DNA from: Scedosporium boydii
Taxonomy: Eukaryota > Ascomycota > Sordariomycetes > Microascales > Microascaceae
Assembly (NCBI GenBank): GCA_002221725.1
Contig: NJFT01000031.1
Coordinates: 1-64,000, forward strand
Reading direction: 5' to 3'
DNA: 64,000 bases
Shown: in pieces, positions 23,401 to 35,316 of the stretch
Position numbering within the stretch: position 1 is the first letter of the stretch
Layout: each line of letters begins with the position of its first letter
The notes under the pieces: generated by a model
Database searches by the model: none
What the model saw: only the letters and a program-made list of their open reading frames with translations
Told to the model about the DNA's origin: nothing
Position numbers and translations under genes: made by a program

Positions 23401-24972
23401 AAAGTACGAAGTAATCAAAATTTCATCAATTCCCGCCATGTTCTCGGTCCAAGAACCATCCGTCGAATCTGTTGGGTTTCTGAGTTGGTAGAATACTTTC
23501 TTCTCGGCTTTTGCTTATTTATTTACTTATTTATTTCTTAATTTGCTTTTCCTTCGTTCCAAAAAGCAAAATCCACCAGTGTCTGAAACACCGCAACAGG
23601 CAAAATGGAACGGAAGTACTTCGACCAGGAGAATGAGGACCTCCGAGGTACCTGTGCTTGTCAATTTACGTAGTAGTGTACGGTGTTCGTGGAGGATTCG
23701 TCGTTACGCGGGGGGAATGTAACTCGAGTGATGATTTGCTGTTGGATTACCCTTGGGGTCGGTAATAGTTGGTGGCTAGACGGATTTCGTCCGATGACCG
23801 GGCGTTGTGTGTGGTGTGCTTTGTTTGTGAGCTCACCCAACCAGGATCGACAGCCATGAGCAAGTGATTCCATTAGGAAGGATTAACTACAGGGTAGGAA
23901 GGATGAAGAATATGAGGGAGGAAGTCATGACGATTTTTGATGCGAGTGTAGAGGTCAAGCTTGGAAATCGTCGTTCGGTGGGCTGGTTAAGCTGAGTACT
24001 AAAGCAGGGGTTTCGTGGTTCTTCCCGAGATGACACCTTGAGCTACGGTGGAGCGATCTTGAAGTATATTTCCCTGTGTAGCAGTAACATCCTTTGAGCA
24101 TATTTCTGCTGATTAGCTTCTGGAAAGAACATCTTTGTGTCGTATTCCTGAGCGGTTTGTGTGGAGTTATCTTGCTGACTCTCCCAAGCTGGTGCTTATC
24201 CCCATCTTACCTGGACAGGGATTGTGATCACCAAGTGGACTTGATGTACCCGTGTAGTTACTTGTAGAAATAATACTGTCCAGCTTCATCAGGGCTCTAT
24301 GGGCGAAAAGGAAGAAAAAAACTGGAAGATCTTTCTGAGCACATTCATCCACCGCCGCCCCTTGGGTCTCTTGCCCCACGAGCCACTCAGACACCACAGC
24401 GAAGGTGACTCGACTGGGGTTGTTTCCTGGACACGCATTGCCTGGCATTAGCGCGTGGTGTGGCGGGATTTAGCGCTCTGTAGTGTACATATTTCTGGAA
24501 GCGATCGGCATTCGTCAACGAATATTCGTGAGGAGATCGACAGCTTTTATGAACACAATGCAATGAATGCAGGGTGTGACAGCCATCCATGCCTGTGCAG
24601 GTACCTGTTCCAGCTTACGAGTGACCTGCTTCACACGAGGTTTCCCATTTCCCAGTTTTCCCCGCGCCGCTTCCAAACAACCTTTTAGCCCTTGTCAAAT
24701 GTGGCTGGCTGCGGGAGACTGAGGTCGGGATCATATCCGATCGGATTCCTCCACCCCAGCCTAAAGACAGAATAACATATAACCCAGCGGTGCTCTGCAG
24801 CACCGGATTGATGAGTGATTTCCCTGGTAACTCTCGACCTACCACGTGTGAAGCGTGTCACCGGAAGTCATCGCTCGGTCCATTTAATCGACCGGTCCGC
24901 CCATCGCCAATTTGAAGTTGGATTTGACTCCATTCTCCGCCAAGTACGCTTGTTCAGAACGGCGCAGCGAGG
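20464..24972. other. Intergenic stretch, no gene recognised
   Basis: Only short overlapping frames occur on both strands (longest about 130 codons), and none shows a family motif or consistent splice pattern. An ATG in good context at 23605 is followed by a GT within 50 bases, but the next plausible exon reads into a stop. The last ~150 bases before 24973 serve as promoter and leader of the receptor gene. Old decayed genes are possible but unproved. Confidence 0.5.
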
Positions 24973-26859
24973 ATGGGATCCGGTTCGAGTTCTCCTGCCG
25001 CTGAGCAGAACCCATTGCCTGGGGTAGACTTCGATGCTGTGGGTATCTTCTGGACTGCCTTTGCGGCGGCCTGGACGGGCATTGTTGTCTCCGGAATGGT
25101 GTTTCTCTTTATGAAGCGCGACATGCCCTTTTTAAGGGTTCGTTCCCTCTCCTTGTCCTTCGGCGCCGTCATCCTACTCCACCTGTACTGGCTTGCTGTG
25201 CAATTGGGCTATGTCTACGGCGCCCTGATGCCCGCGGCAGTCGAGTACTGGATCATGAGCATCTACGTCCCGTTCGGCATCGCCCTCTTCCAGGCGTCCA
25301 ACACACAGCTACTCCATGTCTCCAAAGCGCAAAAGAAATTTGTTCGACATGAGAGCATTTCCAGTATTCGTCCAAGACTCGAACCCGCCAAACCGTCGTA
25401 CCTCCGCATCCACCGCAAACTCGACTACCCGACAAGAATGTTGTTGTACGTCAGCATTGGCATGATGTTCCAGGTAAGTGTCCACGATGCCGATCGGGTT
25501 CTCGCTTTCTCCTTCGTCTGACGATTAGATGAATTAGCTCTTCTTGACGACCATCATGTTCCTTGTCTCGCGCAAATTCCACGACGAGTTTGGCATTGCG
25601 GGAACCGAAGTCACCGGGACCGACGCCGAACGAAAGGCACAACAGAGCAAGGGCTGGGAATGGTGGCCGTCGGTCTTCTGGCAGGTTTTTTGGGCTTGGA
25701 TATTCGCTCCCATTATCCTCTGGAAAGCTCGTAGGATCGAAGATACACATGGCTGGCGCCTTCAGACAATGGCTTGCTGCCTGGCGGGGTTAGTGTTTTT
25801 CCCTGAGTGCAGACAAACTTCTTTGGCTCCGCAATACTAACCTTGTTGCCCTTGCAAAGCTTACCCGCGAGTCCAATGTGGCTGATCGCTCTTTACGTGC
25901 CACAAATGGCCCCGGTCAACGAGTATTTTATTCCACCACAGTGGTAAGACCAGTTTCTCTCCCGACTGCCGCAAGAATTGCCTGGATGCCTCGTGGTCTA
26001 ACGTGTACCGATTAGGATTGCCGTCTCCATCATGATCCTCGAGATCTTCACTATAATCCTGCCCTGCTTCCAAACTTTTAGACATCGGGCACTACAACAA
26101 GAAACGCTGGATTCAATTGCTCGTTGGGAATCAAGGAATAAGACAAAGCCCGTAGACGACTCCGTTTCAGACTCCTGGAAATCTCTTGCTGGGATGGGCA
26201 AGGCAGGCTCAGTCTACTCCAGCAGTGATAGCGTTCTCGTGATCGGAGCTCTCGAATATGTCTTGGAGAAGAACCCTGAACCTCTGCGCCAGTTTTCGGC
26301 GTTGAAGGATTTCTCAGGCGAGAACATCGCGTTCCTAATGAGTGTTGCAGAGTGGAAGGCCTCGCTCCCGCCGGCTGCGAGAGACGACACGAGTGACGCG
26401 TCTGGCAGGAGTATTGCTCGAGAACTTGTGAGACAAAAGTTTAACCACGCCCTGCGCATCTACAATGATTACATCAGTCCGCGTGGAGCCGAGTTCCCCA
26501 TCAACATTGCTTCTACGGAGCTTAGGAGACTCGAGGTTGTTTTCGAGGACGCCGCACGCATCATGTTTGACACCAAGGAGGTCGTCAATCCAATTTGCCC
26601 ATTTGAGATGGTAGAGACTTCATCCTCATCCGAGCTCACCGCTGTTGGCTCTGGAGACAGCAGTGTCGAAAAGGACGAGAGGAAAACCCCCAGCACGGAT
26701 GGAGTCTTGTTCTGGGGTGAGATTCCCGATGCTTTCAATGCTACTGTGTTTGATGAAGTCGAGAAGAGCATTAAATACCTGGTGTTAACCAACACATGGC
26801 CCAAGTTTGTCAAGGAGAGGCGAGGTTCATCGGAGACACTGCGATCGGAGGATTGCTGA
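24973..26859 (+). CDS. gprK: GprK-type seven-helix receptor with C-terminal RGS domain
   Basis: Four exons join in frame: 24973-25473, 25538-25788, 25860-25943 and 26016-26859 (559 aa). Seven hydrophobic helices lie within residues ~20-305, e.g. [40 protein letters not shown] and [16 protein letters not shown]. Residues ~353-543 form an RGS domain: [48 protein letters not shown] and [13 protein letters not shown] Ser/Asp-rich insertion (about 485-515) interrupts the RGS end. Fungal class VI receptors (GprK in Aspergillus) share this layout with plant RGS1. They sit in the plasma membrane, where the RGS part speeds GTP hydrolysis by a G-alpha subunit. The ligand is unknown. Introns have GTAAGT/GTTAGT/GTAAGA donors. 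The architecture is clear; assignment as the single GprK orthologue is inference. Confidence 0.85.
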
Positions 26860-28334
26860 AAGAGGAGAAGGGGATAATTCCATACCTGTAATGATACCAC
26901 AAGTTATTAGGCCGGTCGGTCGGGACGCTAATGTTAATTCTATATGTACTAGTTTGATAGACTGCCATGTCTAAGTGACTCTTGCTGTCGTCCGTGCTCT
27001 TGTCGAAACTGGTGAGCAGATTTGTAGTGCTCGGACATGTTCCTGATATGAAGAGGACCGCGCTCTCTTCTGACGTCACCATCGCAAGAATTGACGCCAT
27101 GGAGTTCTACTAGGGCGTTGCAGCCACGAGCAATGTAGAGTCTAGTCACTGGCAGCACTGCGAAACTGAGCACCAGGTGGGCCAGTAAGGGTTCGTATCG
27201 TGGGGGGGGGAAGGAGAGAGAAAAAAGGGCGACAGCTCTCAATGGTGTCGAATATCCTGCATTCGTGACGCCGGCGACAGAATACGTCTGTCCTGTCGAG
27301 AACCCCGCAACGGTGTATTATCTCCACAGAGTCGGTCCCCACGCCCATCTGATAACCCCAACAGTCTCCGAGTCCGGTTTAGGTGGTCCGGGTGGTCTCT
27401 CATGTTCGTCCTTGTTGGTTTCACTTTCAAACAGAACCTATAGAGCTTCAATAAGATATTCAGCAGCTGTTTTCTCCAACTTAGCAATCCTCCTCAGACT
27501 GACTCTTCACGAGGATCGACGAGGCTGGACGTGATGATTGGGTAATTCGGATAGGTACAGTTGACCAAAGCGACGGAACTCGCGCTGTGAGTCAAGTCTG
27601 GTGTCAGATTGATGGAGTTGAGTAGATGAGATTCTGACTGGACAACGATTACAATATTTGTACAACTTTATTCACACTAGTCGATGTAATCCATCTTCAG
27701 GGGGGAGAAACATGGGCATACTCAAGGTCCGACGTCTTATAACTGAAAGATAGATTTTGAAGTGCTCGTTGACTCATTTCAAGGTGACCATGAGCCCGGG
27801 AGAAGGCCTCGTTCACTACCCGCTTGAAGTAGATCTGTCGAAGAGGGAGTATTACGTGTATAGGGGCCTACCTTGGGGCCTCGCAATATCTTCGATTATC
27901 AGGATACTTTCGAATCTCAGCACTCATGGCGGTATCATATTGGATTTTCGTCACTTGATGTCATGTTTGAATCACTTACAGCTGAGCTATAAGACAACAA
28001 AAAGACGCTCCAAGTGACTGTAAGTAGTCTTTTTTACTCACTGCGCCAGCTGCCCTTACAGTCGACAACTTCAATTCATCGACATAGTCTCTTTGATCGG
28101 CTGATTACAACCAGAGCTGAAGCTCTCACGTCAACACACCATTCGGTCGCTGGTCGGGTGATTCATTCACCTCCTCACCACTAAGAAGAAAAAAATAAGA
28201 ATAGATAACGGACGGAAAATGGCAGGCAGAGACCTCGCGGAGATGAAACATACTCCTGCCACCCTCAACTTGATAAGTTCTTAATATCCTTACTATGTGT
28301 CCGTGCAAGCATACGCATGGAAAGAGACTTATTC
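26860..28334. other. Intergenic stretch, no gene recognised
   Basis: This lies between the 3' ends of two convergent genes. Only short frames without motifs are present. A G run (GGGGGGGG) occurs near 27203. No RNA gene or repeat was recognised. Confidence 0.55.
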
Positions 28335-31316
28335 TTAAGACATATTGAGGTTTGGGTCAAAAAATTTCAGGAAGTCCAGGTCTCCAGGTACCATCAATTC
28401 GCTGATATCCAGGCCCATTGGTGTGTGTTCGTGGTTGAACAAATCCGAATGCGCCATGGCGCTACTCATGCCCAGCACGTCGCGCGACGTCGAGTCCGTT
28501 GGTGTATCAACAGCCTCGCTTTCTGCGCGTGCTGACGGGTCTGCGAGTGAGGACTTCAGGTTAGTTTTCTGAGTCTAGGGTATACCTGGAAGATCAACGC
28601 TTACAGAGTGAATCCAAAACTCGGTCGAGCTTCAAGATATACCGCGCGCATTTCTCCGTCCTTGAATTTCCATTGTCCAATGACATGAGACTTTCGACAG
28701 CTTGATGAAGCAATTCACGTCGGATGTCGATGTTTCCAAGCGAGAAAAATTCCTCATGAGCCTCTGCATAGGCTCTAATCAGGAGTCCGGAGTAGATGAC
28801 AAGAGCCGCGTTGAAGGCTGAAAGGTGTTAGCTCATTAGACCCATCCCATGATGACCTCAGACCATGGCCAGATTTCCCCTTACTGTAGTATAACGAAAA
28901 CCACCATGCACCCAGAAGAGCTCGATCTTCTTCTTTCGACTTGGTTAAATGCATCATCAACTTGACAATGCTACTAGCCGACTGCATGCATATGCGTAAA
29001 CTATTGACACCGATTTGGTGGAGAGAACTGAGATGGTGCGTGTCTTCGGCTTGGTTGCTTAGGATCTCGAGATACTTTTGTAGTAGGGGACGATGGGCTA
29101 GAATGCGAAGGTTATAGTAACGGAGCGTGAAAATCACGCGGAACTTCAGAATCGGCCTGGGACATCTTGGCTCATGCACAAAATCGGCCATCTCAACCAG
29201 CTGCAGAGTCGGAGGAAACCCTCTCCGCGCTTCCGAGAGCTGGTGTTCAATCTGGAAGACCTGGCTCGCAATTTTGAAGACGTCCTGCGACGAGTCACAA
29301 TCCAGGTTGCTCCCGTAGAGTGCGTCTAGGATTCGTCCCATAATCATATACAACGAACTGTGATGTCAGACGCGGATACTTTGGCATGATGCGGTGGGTT
29401 GTCATATTTAATACGTACAGGCTTGCGTTGTAGAATTCAAGATTCGGGCTCGCTAGCCACAAGTCTGACGGATCGTCTCCGGGGGATGACCCGCCATGCG
29501 GAACAGAGCTCGGCATGTCTACCCTGACGTGAGCATCCGGGATGGCGAGCGGGCGGCCCAGTGTCATGCTCAATATACTAGGCAAAGAAGGTGTCCGTCA
29601 ATACGCTAAGCGCTGGATACTTGAGGCCAAGGTTGTAGATACCGATCAAGTAGAACACAAGTATACCATGTGCGGATGCGGACTTCACGCTCCAAAGCTT
29701 CGTATCGGTCCAACGCATGTTTAGAATGCAGTCCTAGTTGATAAGAGGCCTTGACTGCTAAACCATGTACGTTCCACGTCTGGATGGAACTTTCAGTGCC
29801 TTGCAAGTAATGGCTTAAAAGAAGTAGGAACTGGACTAAGAAAGAAACTGCGAGTAAGCGACAAGGCGAGACTGACACGGGGACAAGACGGAGGTAATAA
29901 GCTCCCGACGAACCGATTTCTAGACTCGCTTTAGATCTAATCTGTTTTTCACATAGGGCCATAGCTCGTAGAACGAACACATTCGACTCGACTCTACGTT
30001 GGCGTTGTGAGAGGTCGCTGGGGTAACAGCAATTGATAGAAAGTGCTAGAATCATGTTCAGCATTCCAAGCCAGGATCTACGCACATTTTTAAAGTTGCT
30101 GGAGGCGAGTTTCTGATATGTTTTGATGAAGCTGTCGCGATGGATATACGGGAAAAGGAGGCCCGTATTGTCGAAATATTGACGCACGAGCCGCAAGGTC
30201 TCATCGGCCGGAGGCAGGTCGAAGGGGTTAAGAGACGGGCCATGGAGTCCGTCGGAGCGTCCCACGCCGCCCGGGACTGGTGAACCCGGCCGAGAAACAA
30301 AAAGGACGTGACTGTGCCTAAAGCCGCCCGCACCATCTTGCCAGTCGGGAAGGGAGTCTATCCCAGATCTCTTCAAAACTGACCTAGTGGCACTAATTAT
30401 ATCACGCGTGAAGGCGATATTCGATGATGGGCCTGCAAAAGATGTGAGAAGACGGGAATCAAAATCTCGTAGGGATACGCGTAACAAATACCGAAAAACC
30501 CGGCATTTTCCTCTTTAGTGAATATGACGGATCCTACGCCGTCGGTAGCATCTACAGAGTCAACGAGGGCCTGGGGTTCAGACTCGTCAATCGACGCATT
30601 TAGGATGCGTCGAGTAGCCACGTTATCAGAAGGCGCGGCAAGAGAGTCCGAGTCTGCACTGCGCCGTTCTATTCTACCGACCCGGCCGTTGAGGCCCTGC
30701 AATTGTTGCTCGACTGAGGCCAGCCTCAGTTCCAAGGAATCTAGGTGCCTACAATGCGGGATCAGTTAGAGCAGGGCGGCGCAGAGAGCAGGGGCAATGA
30801 CTTGACCCACTCCCTCGAAGCCGTCGCAGTATTCAAGGGGCCCGATTGTGAGTACGCACAATCGTAACCGTTAGTAGCACACGTCGAGCACTTGGGGCGC
30901 ACCCCGTCACACTAAACAATGGGTTGGTTTTTCTGGGTCAGACCGTAAAACTCCATGCTTTGCCAAGAAGACTTCACTTCAAAGAGCAGGCAAGGGTCGC
31001 AAGACTTAACGGGCTATTTGCTTACTCGAGATTTGCGGTACCTGCAATTCGAACACGCAACAGTGACCCTGCGGCGTTTCAATGGCCGATTCAAACGAGC
31101 ATTGGGAACATGATCGCCGCGACTAGGATCAACGTCATTGAACGGTGCCCGTCCTATAGGATCGTCATCCGGCGGGCCGGGCCGGATATTCAAAAACTCT
31201 CCGCCCGCCATCTTTTGAATAGAGACCAACTTCACAGCCGGGATTGCGCTCGAGGGGCGGAGTTCGCGGAGAACGGATGAAGCACCATTGGATAGTTGGG
31301 AAACACAATGGATCAA
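28335..31316 (-). CDS. Zn2Cys6 fungal-specific transcription factor
   Basis: Eight minus-strand exons join in phase: 31316 (or 31211)-31026, 30911-30811, 30748-30492, 30432-29643, 29577-29419, 29357-28885, 28817-28605 and 28540-28335. The zinc cluster crosses the first intron: CSNCRYRKSR from exon 1 and CDGVRPKCSTCATNGYDC from exon 2 give C-X2-C-X6-C-X5-C-X2-C-X6-C. A leucine-rich linker (LDSLELRLASVEQQL) follows and probably dimerises. The fungal transcription factor homology domain spans PADETLRLVRQYFDNTGLLFPYIHRDSF to the WNVHGLAVKASYQLGLH segment and beyond. The tail is acidic/hydrophobic (ELMVPGDLDFLKFFDPN), like an activation region. Start: Met at 31316 gives 829 aa; the inner Met at 31211 gives 794 aa and resembles relatives more. 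It faces the sugar transporter at 33149, so control of sugar uptake is a reasonable guess only. Confidence 0.85.
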
Positions 31317-33148
31317 TTCATTACTCAGGAACCGAGGATGCTAAAGGCCAAGTCCGTTATCTCCCCGAACCCTGAACACCAGTCGGTTGTTGCGGCGGTC
31401 ATGTGATTAGTTGGCGGCTCAGGTGACCTGTTGCCAGCTGAACCAGGTGAACCCGCCAAAATCTCTCCCAGAATGACTAATTATCATTCGGATTCAAAAG
31501 TCCCGAAGCTCGCATCAAAAGTGCCGAGATTCTTCATCGTTCTGATGACGAACTGATGAACGGAACGAGGCCGATTTGGATTGATTTTACTTAACGCTTC
31601 CTTTCCATCAAGTACGCACGAGGAGAAAAGCGAAAGTAAAATAAAATCAAAATGGCCACAAGCAAGGAATACTTTCAAAAACGTCAGTATTTATCTCAAC
31701 GAGCTATCACATCCATGTTGCTTGTATTGAAGGGAGATTCTCGGACACACGGCAATAAATAAATTAAAATAATAATAATAATAATAATAAATAAATAAAT
31801 AAAAGTAAAAGAAACAGAAAGGCCAACAGTAGTATTCTCGCCGACTCATTCCTCATCAACCATCGGCGACGAAGTTATTTCTAATGTGCTTAAAGAAACA
31901 GTAGAGGTCTTAACATTAAAATGTATCAATTCGTCAAGGGGGATATTGATAACTCCCCGAGTATGTTATCTTAGATGGAGGGTTTATTGACCTGGCAGAC
32001 TTTCACAAGTTGATGGGCCTTGATGGGGCGTCGTTGGCAAAGGGACTATTCGTGAGCCCTTAACTCCTAGAGGGTTTATCATTTCTCCTACTTCGTAGTG
32101 GCCTCCCTATTAGACGACAGCTAGTCCTTTTCATCGGATGTCTCGTATAGCCCTCAATGGATTCCATGCGATTGCGAGATATCTGGGGTATATTCTATCC
32201 AGACATCGGGTCGGGGACCCAATCTAGCTCAAATCCCAGGGCATCTAGTGCCAATGAGTAGGGTAAGCAAACCAACAAATAATAGCACTACCAATCCCAC
32301 TCCCGAACCTTCAACGTCCTGCCCAGTGTCGCATTGATGAAACCATCAGTGACCCACAACCAGTTCTACGAAGTAGGATTGTTGATCCTAGAGTCAGAGA
32401 AACAAGACACCTGACGCCACTCACATTTACAATCAATGATTGTGCTAGTCCTCACCCCGCAACAACCCCGCATCTCCGTGATACCTAGAGCGCGGGCTTC
32501 TATTGCTCACTTGATATCCTACATGCGCAAATCTGTTGAAGGCGACGGGCCTCTCCCGTACCTCTCCCAGCCAGCAGACACCGACGAACGGCCTGGAATT
32601 GTTTCTTCATACAAAGAAGGTTTTCATATATCAAGGATGTGTGACACCACCGACCTAGAAAAGCAGGAAATATCGATACCTCCGGGTCATCAGACCATGC
32701 AAATTCGGGGTACGGCGTAACGTAAACGAAGTTCGATTGCCCGAGTTCGGTGGAGAAGACGGGCCATCCTACGGCCCTACCGCGGCCTGTCCCGACAATC
32801 AACACGACGTGCTGGGGTCTGTGACATGCTCTTCTCGAGAACCCAGCCAATTAACATGCAGGCCTATACATTCAATTTGATGTGCCGGCACCTGTCCCGG
32901 AATCTAACTGGAGCGCGAATAGTGTTGACATTCTTTATCCGGTTGACAGCGCGGGGATCCATGCCGATGAAGACGCCAGGATTGTAGGCTCAGGTCAAGT
33001 AATCAATGTGCAACGTTACTGTTCGATGGTGGTCGACCACTTGATCGCCTCCGAGTACATTAAATGTGTGACCATGCTCTGTTCGTGGGTTCTGCGTCTC
33101 TCTCTCACGAAAAAACGCCTCTTCGTATGGCAGTTCCTTCTCGCAGAT
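31317..33148. other. Shared upstream region of regulator and transporter
   Basis: These 1.8 kb separate two divergent genes and should hold both promoters. A microsatellite (AAT then AAAT units) lies at about 31755-31804. An ATG in good context at 31651 is followed by a GT after 34 bases, but no matching exon was found. Frames at 32436-32850 lack any motif. No specific binding site can be assigned from sequence alone. Confidence 0.55.
31755..31804. repeat. AAT/AAAT microsatellite
   Basis: Tandem AAT units (about 31769-31790) are followed by AAAT units up to 31804. The tract lies in the intergenic region between the transcription factor and the sugar transporter. Confidence 0.85.
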
Positions 33149-35316
33149 ATGCTCCAATTTAACAACGTCTACGTCATCTGTTCGATCGCCGCCATCGGTT
33201 AGTTGTCCTAGCCTGTCGACAACAACGTACCCCAATTAACTATTGTGATGATTAACGAGGTGTGTAGGCGGCGGTTTGTTTGGCTTCGACATCAGCTCCA
33301 TGAGCGGCGTCCTAGGCACTCAAGCCTACAAGAGATATTTTGGGAACCCCAAGTCTTACACCCAGGGCGGCATTACATGCGCCATGCCCGCTGGGTCTCT
33401 CGTCGGCGCCTTGGCTAGCTCTTTCATCGCGGACAAGTTCTCGCGAAAGATAGCACTGCAAATTTCATGTGTGCTGTGGATTATCGGGTCCATCATTCAG
33501 TGCGCGGCCCAAAACGTCGGCATGCTCTGTGCTGGAAGGGTGATTGCGGGTCTCTGCGTCGGGATTGCCTCTTCGATTGTGCCAGTTTACCAGTCTGAGA
33601 TTGCGCCTAAAGAGATCCGGGGCCGCGTTGTGAGGTAAGGGCCCCGCCAAACAAGTGCATCTCTGGCGACTCGAATTTCCGAGCTATTTTTATTAACCGC
33701 ACGCATATGGCTAGCTTGCAACAATGGGCCATCACTTGGGGAATCCTGATCCAATATTTTATCCAATATGGAGCAGCCCAGGGAATCGGCGGTGGTCCTG
33801 ACGACCCTCAACAGCCCACAGCAGCCTTTCGAATTCCCTGGGGTGTCCAAACGGTCCCAGCTCTGGTTCTCCTCATCGCCTTGTTCTTCTGTCCCTACAG
33901 CCCACGGTGGCTTGCCTCGAAAGATCGATGGGAAGAGGCCCTTACTGTACTAGGCCAGCTCCATGGCGGGGGAAGCACAAGTCATCCCAAAGTTCTTGCT
34001 CAATACCAGGAGATCCAAGAGGCGCTCCGATTTGAGCGTGAGGATGCTGCTTCTAGCTGGAAGACTCTAACCAATCGACGAATGCTTAAACGTGTTGTAC
34101 TAGGCATGTCCATTCAGGCTTGGAGTCAACTTTGTGGGATGAATATCATGATGTGTAAGTACCCCCGAAAGTGCTGCTAGGGTTCGGAGCCAAAACTAAA
34201 GAAACGAAATTATTAAACACTGAGATAACTCCAGATTACATCGTTTACATTATGGAAGGAGCCCAAATCGCCTCTCCTTTGTTGACAGCTTCGATTCAAT
34301 ACATTATTAATGTTCTTCTCACTCTTCCTGCAATACTGTTCCTCGACAGGTGGGGCCGTCGACCGCCACTTATCATCGGCGCATTTCTGATGATGTCGTG
34401 GCTATTCATCTCTGGTGAGTTGGTTTCCTAGAGCTCTCTTCGTTTGTCAATATTGAACTTCAAACACTGACAAGCTCCCACTTAGGTGCCTTACAACAGC
34501 ATTATGGACAGCCAAATACTGAGGAGACTCAAACGGACCAAAACAAGGACATTAGTTGGATAGTTAATGGGAAGCCGGCAGTCTCCAAGGCGGTTGTCGC
34601 ATGCTCGTACTTGTTCGTCGCCACTTTTGCCACGACATGGGGGCCAACGTCCTGGACATACCCCGCCGAGATCTTTCCAAGCAAGATCAGAGCCAAGGCA
34701 GTTTCGCTCTCGACCGCGACAAATTGGTTCTGCAACATGGTACTGGCCTTTGCTGTTCCACCTCTCCGTAAGTACAGCCGTTCCTCGCACCCGAGACAAT
34801 AATCTCATTGCTGACGGTTGCCACTAGTTTGGAATATCAAGTGAGTTTTGGGATCTAGCTCTCTGTTTCAGTTTCAGGTAGACTGGCGCGACGAGACTCT
34901 GCGTCTTTCGTCGGGGTCATCGTGCTAGATAATTGTCTGCTAACCGGCGTTTCCCTCCGCCAGCTACAAGATGTACTATATCTTCGCGACTTGTAAGGCG
35001 AATGGCTGCAACCGCTTATCAACAAAAAGTCCAAAATTGAGGCTAACAGCGTCGTTCCATAGTTAACGGGCTCGCTTTCTTCCATATGTTTTTTGCTGCA
35101 TATGAGACGAAGGTAAGCTACGCTGCATCTGTTATGTATACGTTTTTGGTTAACGTAATCTAGGGATACACCCTCGAAGAGATGGACGACGTTTTTGACT
35201 CGGGCATTGCGGCTTGGAACACCCGCAAGAAGGCTAGTCGTCTCGAGGAGCTTACAAAGGAGATCGAGCAAGGCAATATCAAAGTTGAAGCGAATGTAGG
35301 CCCAGCAACGACTTAA
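33149..35316 (+). CDS. MFS sugar transporter (hexose/monosaccharide type)
   Basis: Nine exons join in phase: 33149-33197, 33268-33634, 33715-34154, 34235-34414, 34486-34767, 34828-34840, 34964-34992, 35063-35112 and 35164-35316 (520 aa). Sugar-porter signatures are present: GGGLFGFDISSMSG in helix 1, DKFSRK in loop 2-3, CAGRVIAGLCVGIASSIVPV and YQSEIAPKEIRGR in helices 4-5, LDRWGRRP in loop 8-9, and YETKGYTLEEMDDVF after helix 12. Twelve hydrophobic segments fit a plasma-membrane proton/sugar symporter or facilitator. The N-terminus is very short before helix 1, which is normal for this clade. Exon 6 is a 13-nt micro-exon and exon 7 is 29 nt. The Zn2Cys6 gene lies divergently upstream. The sugar specificity cannot be read from sequence. 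Confidence 0.9.

Noticed and set aside
23605..23900. ATG in good context followed by a possible donor, with an acceptor at about 23891
   Set aside because: Joining them leads immediately to a stop, giving about 15 codons.
26469..26900. Minus-strand frame of 143 codons
   Set aside because: Antisense shadow of the RGS exon of the receptor gene.
29800..29870. Possible small intron in the transcription factor (VPVSVSPCRLLA segment)
   Set aside because: Candidate introns of 29, 31 or 37 nt would break the frame, whereas the uninterrupted frame stays in phase with the next exon.
31651..31700. Possible first exon (ATGGCCACAAGC, then GTCAGT)
   Set aside because: No following exon in a matching frame could be found.
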